This document shows, one piece after another, positions 33,802-42,273 of a DNA stretch of 47,423 nt. Source of the stretch: Lachnospiraceae bacterium (GTDB taxonomy: Bacteria > Bacillota > Clostridia > Lachnospirales > Lachnospiraceae); contig SFNX01000012.1 of the NCBI GenBank assembly GCA_004552595.1, positions 1 through 47,423 on the forward strand. Reading direction: 5' to 3'. The position numbers were made by a program, and so were the translations under genes. The notes under the pieces are model-generated. The model had not been told where the DNA came from, searched no databases, and worked only from the letters and a program-made list of their open reading frames with translations. The first letter of the stretch is position 1, and each line of letters begins with the position of its first letter.

Positions 33802-34740
33802 TTATTCAATAACAAGCTTTGCCGAACCATAAATTCCTGCATCGTTTCCAAGCTTTGCAAGTGCAAACTTAGCATCTCTGCTTGCGTGGAATGTATATTT
33901 AATATAGTTCTTCTGAATGTATGGAAGTAACATTTCTCCGGCCTTAGAAACTCCTCCGCCGATTACGAAAATCTGAGGATTGGTAACACAGCCAACCGCT
34001 GCAAGTCCCTTTCCTAAATATTCACCGAATCTTTCAGCTATCTCGCCTGCAACCTTATCTCCTGCTTTCACTGCGTCAAATACTGATTTTGCACTTATTT
34101 CAGTGTCACGAAGAACCGATGGCTCGTTATCTTCATTAAGGCGTCTTTTAGCAAGTCTTACAACTCCTGTTGCTGAACCGTACTGCTCAAGACATCCGTG
34201 ATTTGAACATCCACATGCTTCCTCTTCGTCATCAACTACATGAATGTGTCCAATCTCACCGCCTGCGCCATTAGCTCCGACAAGCATTTTACCCTGAACG
34301 ATAATTCCGCCGCCTATTCCGGTACCAAGCGTTACAACAACAACATCGCTATAGCCTTCGGCTCCACCCTTCCATGCTTCGCCAAGTGCGGCAACATTAG
34401 CATCGTTTCCGCCTTTAACATTAAGACCGGTAAGCTTTTTCATCTCGCCCTCAAGGTCAATCTTATCTTCCCATCCAAGATTTACTGCCTTATTACATAT
34501 ACCGTTTGGATCTACAGGACCCGGAACTCCGATTCCGACACCGATGACATTGTCCTTTTCAATATTCTTCTCTTTCATCTTATTAAGTATTGAATCAGCT
34601 ATGTCAGGAAGAATTTTTGATCCTCCGTTATCCTTAACAGTAGGTATTTCCCACTTGTCAACAAGCTCTCCGTCAGGCTTGAACAATCCCATCTTAACTG
34701 TTGTTCCGCCTAAATCTACGCCAAAACAATATTTTTCCAT
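33802..34740 (-). CDS. ROK-family glucokinase
   Basis: The protein has 312 residues from the ATG at 34740, preceded by AGAGGAA; an in-frame upstream start lacks support. The phosphate loop is DLGGTTVKMG, the catalytic Asp is in GGNDANVAALGE, and the zinc motif is CGCSNHGCLEQYGSA. It phosphorylates glucose, using ATP, to glucose-6-phosphate. Its position between hprK and murB links sugar phosphorylation to the HprK/HPr-like pair, which is inference. Confidence 0.93.
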   Translation of the reverse strand: MEKYCFGVDLGGTTVKMGLFKPDGELVDKWEIPTVKDNGGSKILPDIADSILNKMKEKNIEKDNVIGVGIGVPGPVDPNGICNKAVNLGWEDKIDLEGEMKKLTGLNVKGGNDANVAALGEAWKGGAEGYSDVVVVTLGTGIGGGIIVQGKMLVGANGAGGEIGHIHVVDDEEEACGCSNHGCLEQYGSATGVVRLAKRRLNEDNEPSVLRDTEISAKSVFDAVKAGDKVAGEIAERFGEYLGKGLAAVGCVTNPQIFVIGGGVSKAGEMLLPYIQKNYIKYTFHASRDAKFALAKLGNDAGIYGSAKLVIE

Positions 34741-34777
34741 ATCATTTCCTCTTCTAAACACTTATTATAATTTCTAA

Positions 34778-35716
34778 TTAATCCTTCTTTGAAAGCTGGC
34801 TCTGAACTCTTGAATATAACTCCTGTGCCGCATTATATCCCATCTTCTTCTGACGATGGTTAACTGCTGCCGACTCACAGATTATTGCAAGATTTCTACC
34901 CGGTCTTATAGGTATGTTGTGACATACGACTTTATTGCCAAGATACTCGGTATATTCTTCTTCAAGTCCGAGTCTGTCGTATTCTCTGTCCTTATCCCAC
35001 TCTTCAAGACGGATAACAAGGTCTATTGACTGTGTATCTCTTACGCAGGAAACACCGTATAAAGCCTTAACGTCGACGATACCGATACCCCTTAACTCAA
35101 TAAGGTGTTTTGTAACATCAGGTGCAGAGCCTACAAGTGTATCATCAGATACCTTTCTGATTGTTACTACGTCATCACTTACAAGTCTGTGTCCTCTCTT
35201 AACAAGCTCTAATGCAGCTTCTGACTTACCGATTCCGCTTTCACCTGTAATAAGAATTCCTTCACCGAATACGTCTACCAATACTCCGTGAACCGAGATA
35301 CAAGGCGCAAGCTGGACATTAAGCCATCTGATAATTTCTGCCATAAAGCTTGATGTTGCTTTTGATGTCACAAGTACTGCACAATTGTGTTTCTTTGCAG
35401 TTTCAACAAATATATCTGATGGGATAAGGTCTCTACAGAAAATGTAGCATGGAGTATCTTCATTTTTAAGAAGCTCCTCAAACCTCTCTCTTTTTACATC
35501 ATCAGATAATTTCTCAGTATATGAATGCTCCACAAATCCTATTATCTGAACTCTTGATGTCTCAAAGTGCTCATAGTAACCTGCAAGCTGGAGTGCTGTT
35601 CTGTTGATATCAGGCTGCTTAATTTTAAGTGCTTCAACATCAAGCTCAGGTGTCAGATTTTTAAGATTCATTTTTTCGATAAGTTTTTTAACAGAAACCG
35701 AACTATTAGTTGCCAT
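34778..35716 (-). CDS. hprK: HPr kinase/phosphorylase
   Basis: The 312-residue protein starts at the ATG at 35716 with AAAGGG upstream. The N-terminal domain (about 1-130) precedes the kinase domain, with Walker A GESGIGKSEAALEL, the preceding HGVLVDVFG strand, and the HprK signature (LEEWDKDREYDRLG region). It phosphorylates Ser46 of HPr-type proteins using ATP and reverses it by phosphorolysis. In the same run is an HPr that keeps Ser46 but lacks His15. Confidence 0.96.
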   Translation of the reverse strand: MATNSSVSVKKLIEKMNLKNLTPELDVEALKIKQPDINRTALQLAGYYEHFETSRVQIIGFVEHSYTEKLSDDVKRERFEELLKNEDTPCYIFCRDLIPSDIFVETAKKHNCAVLVTSKATSSFMAEIIRWLNVQLAPCISVHGVLVDVFGEGILITGESGIGKSEAALELVKRGHRLVSDDVVTIRKVSDDTLVGSAPDVTKHLIELRGIGIVDVKALYGVSCVRDTQSIDLVIRLEEWDKDREYDRLGLEEEYTEYLGNKVVCHNIPIRPGRNLAIICESAAVNHRQKKMGYNAAQELYSRVQSQLSKKD

Positions 35717-35753
35717 ATTTACCCTTTCCTTCCATATAAAATACCTAACGTTA

Positions 35754-35783
35754 ATTATAAACTTAATCACTGCTATATAGCAA
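35754..35783 (-). promoter_or_regulatory. Promoter for hprK with overlapping palindrome
   Basis: On the minus strand TTGCTA (35778-35783), 18 bases, TATAAT (35754-35759). The -35 is part of a perfect 12-bp palindrome TGCTATATAGCA (35771-35782), a candidate operator. The gap between uvrC and hprK is 79 bases. Confidence 0.55.
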
Positions 35784-35795
35784 TAATATGAGCAC

Positions 35796-37694
35796 TTATA
35801 GATTGTTTGAATCTGTTTTTTTATTAAAAAAATCTATAACCGACTGAGCAGACCTTGCATCCATGCCGGGAATATTTTTAAGCTCTTCAAGCGTTGCTTT
35901 TTTGAGCTCCTCTAACGACTCAAAATGTTTCATGATTGCAAGTCTTCTTGTCTTTCCGATGTTAGGAATATCATCAAGAATAGAGTGTACCTGGCTTACG
36001 CTCCTTAATGACCTGTGATATTCAATCGCGAATCTGTGGGCCTCATCCTGTATTCTCGTAATGAGCTTAAATCCCTCCGATGATTTTGAAATCGGTATTT
36101 CTTCATTTTGAAAATACAATCCTCTTGTCCTGTGGTTGTCATCCTTAACCATTCCACATACTTTAATATCAAGGCCGAGGCTTAAAAGCACTTCCTCAGC
36201 TATATTAACCTGTCCTTTTCCGCCATCCATTAGTAAAAGGTCAGGGAATTTCGCAAATTTGTTCTCACTATCTTCTTTTTTTTCATAAATCGGTGACTCT
36301 TGCTGCTTTTTTATCTCGTTAAGCCCATGCGTAAAACGCCTTGTAAGCACCTCTTTCATACTTGCATAGTCATTAGGGCCATCAACCGTCTTAATTCTAA
36401 ATTTCCTATAGTCATTTTTCTTTGGCTTGCCGTCTTCATATACAACCATTGAACCTACCGAATTAAATCCCGAAATATTTGATATATCAAAAGCTTCCAT
36501 TCTCTTTATTCCGCTTAATCCAAGCAGATTTTCTATTTCTGTTACGGCACCCTTCGTCCTTGCTTCCTCTCTCTTGATTTTATCTATATCACGGTTTAAT
36601 ACAATCTGTGCATTCTGAACGGCAAGATTTACAAGCTTTTCCTTCTTGCCCTTCTTAGGAGTAGTAATGTGAACGGCTCTGCCGCCTTTATTTGTAAGCC
36701 ACAGCTCAATAAGCTCCTTATTTTCAATTTCACCTTTTACTATAATTTCATTTGGAATAAATGGGGTTCCCGAATAGAACTGTTCGATAAAGCTCTTTAG
36801 AATCTCATTGTCATCTGTATCGGCAGTATTTTTCATGTAAAAGTGTTCTCGTCCGATTATCTTTCCGCCCCTTACAAAGAACGCCTGAATAATTACAGAA
36901 TCTTCATCTCTCGCAAGTGCAATGATATCTTTATCGTCGCCTGAACTGTCTGTGATTTTCTGTTTCTGACATACCTGCTGTATTGAGAGGAGCAAATCCC
37001 TTGTCGTTGCTGCCTTCTCAAATTCCATCTCCTCTGAATACTTTTCCATTTCGGATTTAATTTCCATTAATACAGGTCTGTAATTGCCGTTTAGAAAATC
37101 TAATACCTTTGCGATTTTTTCACCGTATTCTTCCTTTGTAATAAGATGCATACACGGTGCACTACACATATGGATATGATAATAAAGACAGTTTTCAAAG
37201 GAAGTCTTATCATTTGTAATCGCTCTGTTACAATATCTTATTCCATACCTCTTTTTGAGATAATCTATTGTATCCTTAACAGATGTTGCAGAGGTGTATG
37301 GGCCAAAGTATTTTGCCTTATCGTTTTTTACAAGTCTTGTAAACAGAATTCTTGGAAAATCTTCCGCTACGGTAACCTTAATGAATGGATAAGTCTTATC
37401 ATCCTTAAGCATTGTATTGTACTTAGGCTGATGCTCTTTAATAAGGTTATTTTCAAGCACTAACGCTTCAAGCTCAGAATCGGTAACTACATATTCAAAC
37501 CAGTTGATATGCTCTACCATCTGCTGAATCTTGATTGTTTTTTTAGTGCTTTCACGAAAATAAGAACGTACACGATTTCTAAGTATTATTGCCTTTCCAA
37601 CATAAATAATCGTGTCGTTCTCATCATGCATTATATAAACTCCCGGCTTAGCCGGGAGTTTACTTAATTCTTCTTCAATGTTAAAGTCCCGCAT
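35796..37694 (-). CDS. uvrC: UvrABC excinuclease subunit C
   Basis: The 632-residue protein has an N-terminal GIY-YIG nuclease (PGVYIMHDENDTIIYVGKA, with Arg in NRVRSYF). A UvrB-binding UVR motif lies near 205-240. A C-terminal RNase H-like nuclease follows, with EAFDISNISG and LLLMDGGKGQ, then helix-hairpin-helix motifs (IPNIGKTRR, IPGMDARSAQ). It makes both incisions in nucleotide excision repair. It starts six bases after the second ftsH with no clear ribosome site, so translation is probably coupled. Confidence 0.97.
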   Translation of the reverse strand: MRDFNIEEELSKLPAKPGVYIMHDENDTIIYVGKAIILRNRVRSYFRESTKKTIKIQQMVEHINWFEYVVTDSELEALVLENNLIKEHQPKYNTMLKDDKTYPFIKVTVAEDFPRILFTRLVKNDKAKYFGPYTSATSVKDTIDYLKKRYGIRYCNRAITNDKTSFENCLYYHIHMCSAPCMHLITKEEYGEKIAKVLDFLNGNYRPVLMEIKSEMEKYSEEMEFEKAATTRDLLLSIQQVCQKQKITDSSGDDKDIIALARDEDSVIIQAFFVRGGKIIGREHFYMKNTADTDDNEILKSFIEQFYSGTPFIPNEIIVKGEIENKELIELWLTNKGGRAVHITTPKKGKKEKLVNLAVQNAQIVLNRDIDKIKREEARTKGAVTEIENLLGLSGIKRMEAFDISNISGFNSVGSMVVYEDGKPKKNDYRKFRIKTVDGPNDYASMKEVLTRRFTHGLNEIKKQQESPIYEKKEDSENKFAKFPDLLLMDGGKGQVNIAEEVLLSLGLDIKVCGMVKDDNHRTRGLYFQNEEIPISKSSEGFKLITRIQDEAHRFAIEYHRSLRSVSQVHSILDDIPNIGKTRRLAIMKHFESLEELKKATLEELKNIPGMDARSAQSVIDFFNKKTDSNNL

Positions 37695-37700
37695 TTAATC

Positions 37701-39677
37701 TTAAATATCTACACCATCAAGCTTCTTAAGATCGTCAACCTGTAAGGAATCTTCCATTGGTCCGAATTCATCAGCATTTTCTTCATTATTATCAGACGAA
37801 TCAGCGTCAGTATCAGGAGTAATTCCCTTGGCTCTGTTAAATATTTCCATGAATTCCTTACCTGTAATGCTCTCTTTTTCAAGAAGGAATGTAGCAAGTT
37901 CATCAACAAGTTCTTTATTCTCACTTAAGAGTCTCTTAGCCTCATCATAGCACTCGCTCATAAGTTTCATAACTTCTTTATCTATTTCGGCAGCTGTAAG
38001 ATCAGAGCAATCCATAACCGTTCTTCCGCTTAAATATCTGTCCTCAACCGATTCAAGCTTAACAAGACCAAACTTTTCAGACATACCGTACTGCGTAATC
38101 ATAGATCTTGCAATGTTTGTTGCCTGCTCGATATCATTACTTGCACCTGTTGTTACAGAACCGAAATTAATTTCTTCTGATGCTCTTCCCGCAAGTGCTG
38201 TAATAATTCGTTCCTTAAGCTCATCCTTTGAACGTAAGTGCTTCTCTTCTTCAGGAACATACCATGCATATCCGAGTGCTCCCATTGTACGTGGAACTAT
38301 TGTAATCTTCTGAATCGGGTCTGTGTTCTTCTGTAATGCAGAAGCAAGTGCATGTCCGATTTCGTGATAAGAAACAATCTTCTTTTCTTCGGCACTCATT
38401 ACACGGTCTTTCTTTTCCTTACCCATCATAACTACTTCAATAGCCTCGATAAGGTCTTTCTGGCTGACTGTTTCACGTCCTGCCTTAACTGCATTGATTG
38501 CTGCTTCGTTAACCATATTTGCAAGATCTGATCCGACCGCACCTGCTGTTGCAAGTGCTACTTCATCAAGATCTACCGTATCATCCATTAATACATCCTT
38601 AGAATGAACCTTGAGTGTATCGCGACGTCCCTTAAGGTCAGGCTTATCAACAATAATACGTCTGTCAAAACGTCCCGGACGAAGTAACGCCTTATCAAGA
38701 ATTTCCGGTCTGTTAGTAGCGGCAAGTATAAGAATTCCCTTAGATGTATCAAATCCGTCCATCTCCGCTAAGAGCTGGTTAAGTGTCTGTTCTCTTTCGT
38801 CGTTACCACCGCCGTATCTTGAATCACGGCTCTTTCCTATAGCATCAATTTCATCAATAAAGATGATGCAAGGTGCCATTTTAGTTGCTTCCTTGAAAAG
38901 GTCTCTTACTCTTGATGCACCTACGCCGACATACATTTCAACGAAATCAGAACCTGCAAGTGAAAAGAAAGGAACCTTTGCTTCACCTGCAACAGCCTTC
39001 GCAAGAAGTGTTTTACCTGTTCCCGGAGGGCCTACAAGAAGCGCACCCTTTGGAAGCTTTGCACCGATTTTGACGTATTTGCCCGGATTATGTAAGAAAT
39101 CCACAACCTCCTGTAAAGATTCCTTTGCCTCATCCTGTCCCGCTACATCCTTAAATGTAACTCCTGTTTCCTTCTGAACATAAACCTTGGCGTTTGACTT
39201 CCCAACACCCATTATGCCACCGCCGCCGCCTTTTGAAACACGGCGCATAATAAAGCTCATAAGTGCCCAGAATATTACAAGAGGAAGAATGTATGAGCCT
39301 ATAAAATACATTATCGTATCAGAAGAGCTCGTCTCCTTCTGCTCGAATTTAACTCCTGCGTTAAGAAGTCTGTCGGCAAGATTGTCATCCGCAACACGAA
39401 CTGTATAATATGTTGTCGGAATGATTGGGTTTGCCTGCTTCTTAGGAGTTACCGTAATAGTATCAGCCGTAATCTCAACCGATTCGATTTCACCGGCTTC
39501 AACCTTTTTGATAAATTCATCATATGAAATTTTCTGATTTGTTGCGGAATTTAAAATCGATCTCATATAAGACAGAATGAGAATTAGTACTAAAGACGCA
39601 ATCAGTACTATAAATAAAGTGGAGCCATTCTGCGGAGAACGATTGTTATTTCCGTTGTTTCCCTGATTATTATCCAT
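37701..39677 (-). CDS. ftsH: ATP-dependent zinc metalloprotease FtsH (second copy)
   Basis: This 658-residue FtsH paralogue has an Asn/Gly-rich N-terminus (1-20) and membrane helices (about 20-40 and 120-145). The AAA+ domain has Walker A GPPGTGKT at 216-223. The zinc motif is HEIGH (His438-His442), with Ile where HEAGH has Ala, a tolerated position, and the third ligand is in GASNDIEQAT. The C-terminus ends in a long acidic tail (about 625-658) that is absent from the copy at 29005-30831. It probably has a distinct substrate set or adaptor. AAAGGAAA supports the start. It leads the uvrC-hprK-whiA run. Confidence 0.96.
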   Translation of the reverse strand: MDNNQGNNGNNNRSPQNGSTLFIVLIASLVLILILSYMRSILNSATNQKISYDEFIKKVEAGEIESVEITADTITVTPKKQANPIIPTTYYTVRVADDNLADRLLNAGVKFEQKETSSSDTIMYFIGSYILPLVIFWALMSFIMRRVSKGGGGGIMGVGKSNAKVYVQKETGVTFKDVAGQDEAKESLQEVVDFLHNPGKYVKIGAKLPKGALLVGPPGTGKTLLAKAVAGEAKVPFFSLAGSDFVEMYVGVGASRVRDLFKEATKMAPCIIFIDEIDAIGKSRDSRYGGGNDEREQTLNQLLAEMDGFDTSKGILILAATNRPEILDKALLRPGRFDRRIIVDKPDLKGRRDTLKVHSKDVLMDDTVDLDEVALATAGAVGSDLANMVNEAAINAVKAGRETVSQKDLIEAIEVVMMGKEKKDRVMSAEEKKIVSYHEIGHALASALQKNTDPIQKITIVPRTMGALGYAWYVPEEEKHLRSKDELKERIITALAGRASEEINFGSVTTGASNDIEQATNIARSMITQYGMSEKFGLVKLESVEDRYLSGRTVMDCSDLTAAEIDKEVMKLMSECYDEAKRLLSENKELVDELATFLLEKESITGKEFMEIFNRAKGITPDTDADSSDNNEENADEFGPMEDSLQVDDLKKLDGVDI

Positions 39678-39718
39678 AATTTTCCTTTTCTTATATAAAT
39701 ATATTATTCTTAAATCAT

Positions 39719-39745
39719 AACAATTTATTATACAATAAAATTGTT
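39719..39745. repeat. Inverted repeat over the second ftsH promoter
   Basis: AACAATTT (39719-39726) and AAATTGTT (39738-39745) form a perfect 8-bp inverted repeat with an 11-base gap, centred on the -10 box of the ftsH promoter. It is a candidate operator; it does not match CIRCE or a CtsR heptad pair. Confidence 0.45.
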
Positions 39746-39756
39746 ACTATGGTCAA
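39727..39756 (-). promoter_or_regulatory. Sigma-A promoter for the second ftsH
   Basis: On the minus strand TTGACC (39751-39756), 18 bases, TATAAT (39727-39732). The -35 begins directly at the end of the T-run of the degV terminator. The leader is about 45 bases. Confidence 0.65.
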
Positions 39757-39760
39757 AAAA

Positions 39761-39790
39761 CCACGGGAAAGCTATATTGCTTCCCCGTGG
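39761..39790 (-). terminator. Rho-independent terminator of degV
   Basis: On the minus strand a 12-bp stem (CCACGGGGAAGC/GCTTTCCCGTGG, one G-T pair) with a 6-base loop is followed by six T. It is a textbook terminator, 43 bases after the degV stop. Confidence 0.9.
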
Positions 39791-39832
39791 AATACAAGTT
39801 TACATACAAATTGTGTCTATTAAGTGAAGAAA

Positions 39833-40705
39833 TCATGCTGTTTCAACTTCTTTTTTAAAGAAAAATAAAGCAAGTGCCCTCGGTCCTACATGACTTCCTG
39901 TAACCGGCTCATAAATCTCAGTAATGATTTTCTGCATCGGATTGATTTTTAATATTTCCTCTTTAAGCCACTTAACATCTTCCTTGCATGCGCTGTGTGC
40001 AATTCCAATTACATCCTTAACAGGGTTTGCAACATAATTAACGTATTCATCAAGAAGCGCCTTAAGTGCAGCCTTTCTTCCTCTTTCCTTGCCCTTAACA
40101 ACTATCTGACCTATTTCATTTCCGATAAGTATAGGCTTGATACTTAGTATTGTACCAATCATTGCACTTGCAGCTGATAATCTTCCGCCCTTTTTTAAAA
40201 ACATAAGATCATCTACAGTGAATACCTGTCTTAAGCTTGTTTTTTTCTTTTCTATTTTATCTGCCACCTCATCAACTGTTAGCCCCTCATCCATTAATTT
40301 GCACGCCTCAAGCACAATCATGGCTTCTCCGAGAGAAGCAGCATATGTATCAACAGTAATAATTTTTCTCTCAGGGTAATCCTCATACAGAATTTCTGAT
40401 GCCATTCTGGATGTCTGGTATGTTGAACTGATTCCCGATGACATACTTATATGTAAAATATCCTTGCCCTCCTTTAAATAAGGCTCCCATGCATCAATAA
40501 ACTGCTGGATATTAACGGTAGAAGTCGTTACTTCCTTATTTTTAATCATTTCATAGTAGCTTTCCCCGTCAAACTCTGACAAATCAATAGTAGAATGGTC
40601 CTCATCATCATATCTGTACGTAAGCGGAATTACTATTAAACTGTTCTCTCTGATTAAATCAATCGGCATATTTGAACCGGAATCTGTAGAAATTGCGAAT
40701 GACAT
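39833..40705 (-). CDS. DegV-family fatty-acid-binding protein (FakB-like)
   Basis: The 290-residue protein has the N-terminal ISTDSGSNMP, the TSTVNIQQF segment, SMSSGISSTYQT with the ligand-contacting Ser residues, and the KKGGRLS motif. DegV/FakB proteins bind a fatty acid and present it to FakA kinase; no fakA is in the window. It is monocistronic: a terminator follows and a divergent gene lies upstream. A perfect TTGACA at 40818-40823 on this strand may be its -35, but the matching -10 is poor. Confidence 0.93.
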   Translation of the reverse strand: MSFAISTDSGSNMPIDLIRENSLIVIPLTYRYDDEDHSTIDLSEFDGESYYEMIKNKEVTTSTVNIQQFIDAWEPYLKEGKDILHISMSSGISSTYQTSRMASEILYEDYPERKIITVDTYAASLGEAMIVLEACKLMDEGLTVDEVADKIEKKKTSLRQVFTVDDLMFLKKGGRLSAASAMIGTILSIKPILIGNEIGQIVVKGKERGRKAALKALLDEYVNYVANPVKDVIGIAHSACKEDVKWLKEEILKINPMQKIITEIYEPVTGSHVGPRALALFFFKKEVETA

Positions 40706-40834
40706 AGTATGATTTCCTTTCCCTAATTGTTATTTATGATTTTATCCACAAAAATAAATGATATATTTCCTTATTTCATCTTGTGTTCTATATTACGTTA
40801 ACGCATTTTTAATACTATGTCAACCCATGTAAGA

Positions 40835-40863
40835 TTGAATTTTATGTTGATTTCGTATATTAT
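40835..40863 (+). promoter_or_regulatory. Sigma-A promoter for the DUF1836 gene
   Basis: -35 TTGAAT (40835-40840), 17 bases, -10 TATTAT (40858-40863). Transcription would start near 40870, 37 bases before the ATG at 40907. This rules out the longer in-frame start at 40817. Confidence 0.6.
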
Positions 40864-40906
40864 TATAGGAAAAATAATCGAATTTACTTTAACTGAGGAT
40901 AATTTA

Positions 40907-41518
40907 ATGAACTATAATGCACAATTCGTAAAACGTAAAATGGACAAGTGGTCAAATTACATTACCGAATTTGAACTCCCTGCCTATAAAGATTTGCCAT
41001 CAATCGGTCTTTATATGGATCAGATTATTACGTTACTGTCTCAGTACCTTGGATACCTTCCTAACTCATACGAGCTTAATGCCGAGACATTTATTACTGC
41101 GAATGCGATAAATAACTACGTAAGACTCGGTGCCATTCCTGCCCCGATTAAGAAGAAGTATTATGCGAATCATATCGCATATTTGATTATGATATGTGTA
41201 TTAAAGCCTTCGTTAAGTATTTCCGATATTTCACAGCTTATTCCTGCCAACTTATCAGAAGAAGAGCTTAAAACAGTATACAACCGTTTCAAGGAAATTC
41301 ATAAAGATTCTTCAGTTAAGCTTATAAGCCATCTGCAGGCAATTGCCGGTACACCTGAAACTGATAATGACGTAATAGAGCTCATTATTACATCTGCTGT
41401 TAATACAAGTCTTTGTAAGCGTTTTACAGAGAAGATGAGCGCACTTAACGGAATTAATGATGAGGAAGCAGAAAAAATAGAGCGCTTAAAGCACTCTAAA
41501 TCAAATAAATCAAAATAA
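40907..41518 (+). CDS. DUF1836 domain-containing protein
   Basis: The protein has 203 residues from the ATG at 40907 (GAGGA upstream). The pattern ELPAYKDLPSIGLYMDQ, then NAINNYVRLGAIPAPIKKKY, is typical of DUF1836 (YkrK-like). The N-terminal part resembles a MerR-like winged helix, so DNA binding is plausible. The function is unknown. It is divergent from degV, and its 3' end overlaps the terminator of the convergent rsmE. Confidence 0.88.
   Translation: MNYNAQFVKRKMDKWSNYITEFELPAYKDLPSIGLYMDQIITLLSQYLGYLPNSYELNAETFITANAINNYVRLGAIPAPIKKKYYANHIAYLIMICVLKPSLSISDISQLIPANLSEEELKTVYNRFKEIHKDSSVKLISHLQAIAGTPETDNDVIELIITSAVNTSLCKRFTEKMSALNGINDEEAEKIERLKHSKSNKSK
41478..41498 (-). terminator. Terminator of the rsmE operon inside the convergent gene
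   Basis: On the minus strand AGAGTGCTT/AAGCGCTCT (one G-T pair, tight loop) is followed by ATTTTTTC. It lies 23 bases after the rsmE stop and inside the last codons of the DUF1836 gene. Confidence 0.6.
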
Positions 41519-41520
41519 AT

Positions 41521-42270
41521 CTATTCAAGCATAAACACAAGCCAGCTAAGCACCATAAGCGGAGCTGTCTCTGTCCGTAAAATCCTGTGCCCAAGCGTGA
41601 TTTCTTTAAAGCCTGCGTTTACTGCAAGCTCAATCTCAGATTCATCAAAGCCACCCTCAGGTCCTATTAATACTGCGACAGAGCTGCCTTTGTCAATATC
41701 TGAAAAAATCTTCCTTGTAGCATCCATTGAATCCATGTCACATAGCTCATATGGGACAAGCTTCACATTAACGCCTTCATCTTTAATATATTTTAATGCT
41801 AAGCTTAAATCCATCGGCTCATGTACCTTTGGTATAATTTTCCTTTTGCTCTGCTTTGCCGCTGCGAAAGCTATTGAGTTCCATCTTTCTGTCTTAGCCT
41901 TTGCCTTCTTTACATCAAGCTTAACAACGCTTCTTTTAAGGCTTACGGGAATAATTTCATAAACCCCAAGCTCAGTAGCCTTCTGAATAATCAGCTCTAA
42001 CTTATCCGACTTAGGAAGTCCCTGCAAAAGATATATCTTTGAGCTTAACTCAACATCGCTTTCTTTAACAAAGCATAGCGTCAAATTGACCTTGTCATCA
42101 TCAAAGCTTTCAATAACGCATCTATATTCATTAGTGTCACCCTCAATTACAACATTAAGCTCGTCTCCTTCCTTCATCCTTAAGACATTCTTAACGTGGT
42201 TATAATCAGGTCCTTCAATATATGCCTTGTTGTTATTAAGCTGGTAATCTTTAATAAAAAACTGATACAT
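41521..42270 (-). CDS. rsmE: 16S rRNA (uracil-1498-N3)-methyltransferase
   Basis: The 249-residue SPOUT enzyme has an N-terminal PUA-like domain (1-70, with NHVKNVLRM). The methyltransferase domain has KATELGVYEIIPV, VLIGPEGGF and the knot LGHRILRTETAPL. It makes m3U1498 in 16S rRNA. It lies three bases after manA, whereas in Firmicutes it usually follows prmA directly; here manC and manA come between them. Confidence 0.95.
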   Translation of the reverse strand: MYQFFIKDYQLNNNKAYIEGPDYNHVKNVLRMKEGDELNVVIEGDTNEYRCVIESFDDDKVNLTLCFVKESDVELSSKIYLLQGLPKSDKLELIIQKATELGVYEIIPVSLKRSVVKLDVKKAKAKTERWNSIAFAAAKQSKRKIIPKVHEPMDLSLALKYIKDEGVNVKLVPYELCDMDSMDATRKIFSDIDKGSSVAVLIGPEGGFDESEIELAVNAGFKEITLGHRILRTETAPLMVLSWLVFMLE

Positions 42271-42273
42271 TAC

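Noticed and set aside
40796..40803. CGTTAACG palindrome in the degV/DUF1836 divergent region
   Set aside because: Eight bases only and imperfect flanks; too short to call an operator.
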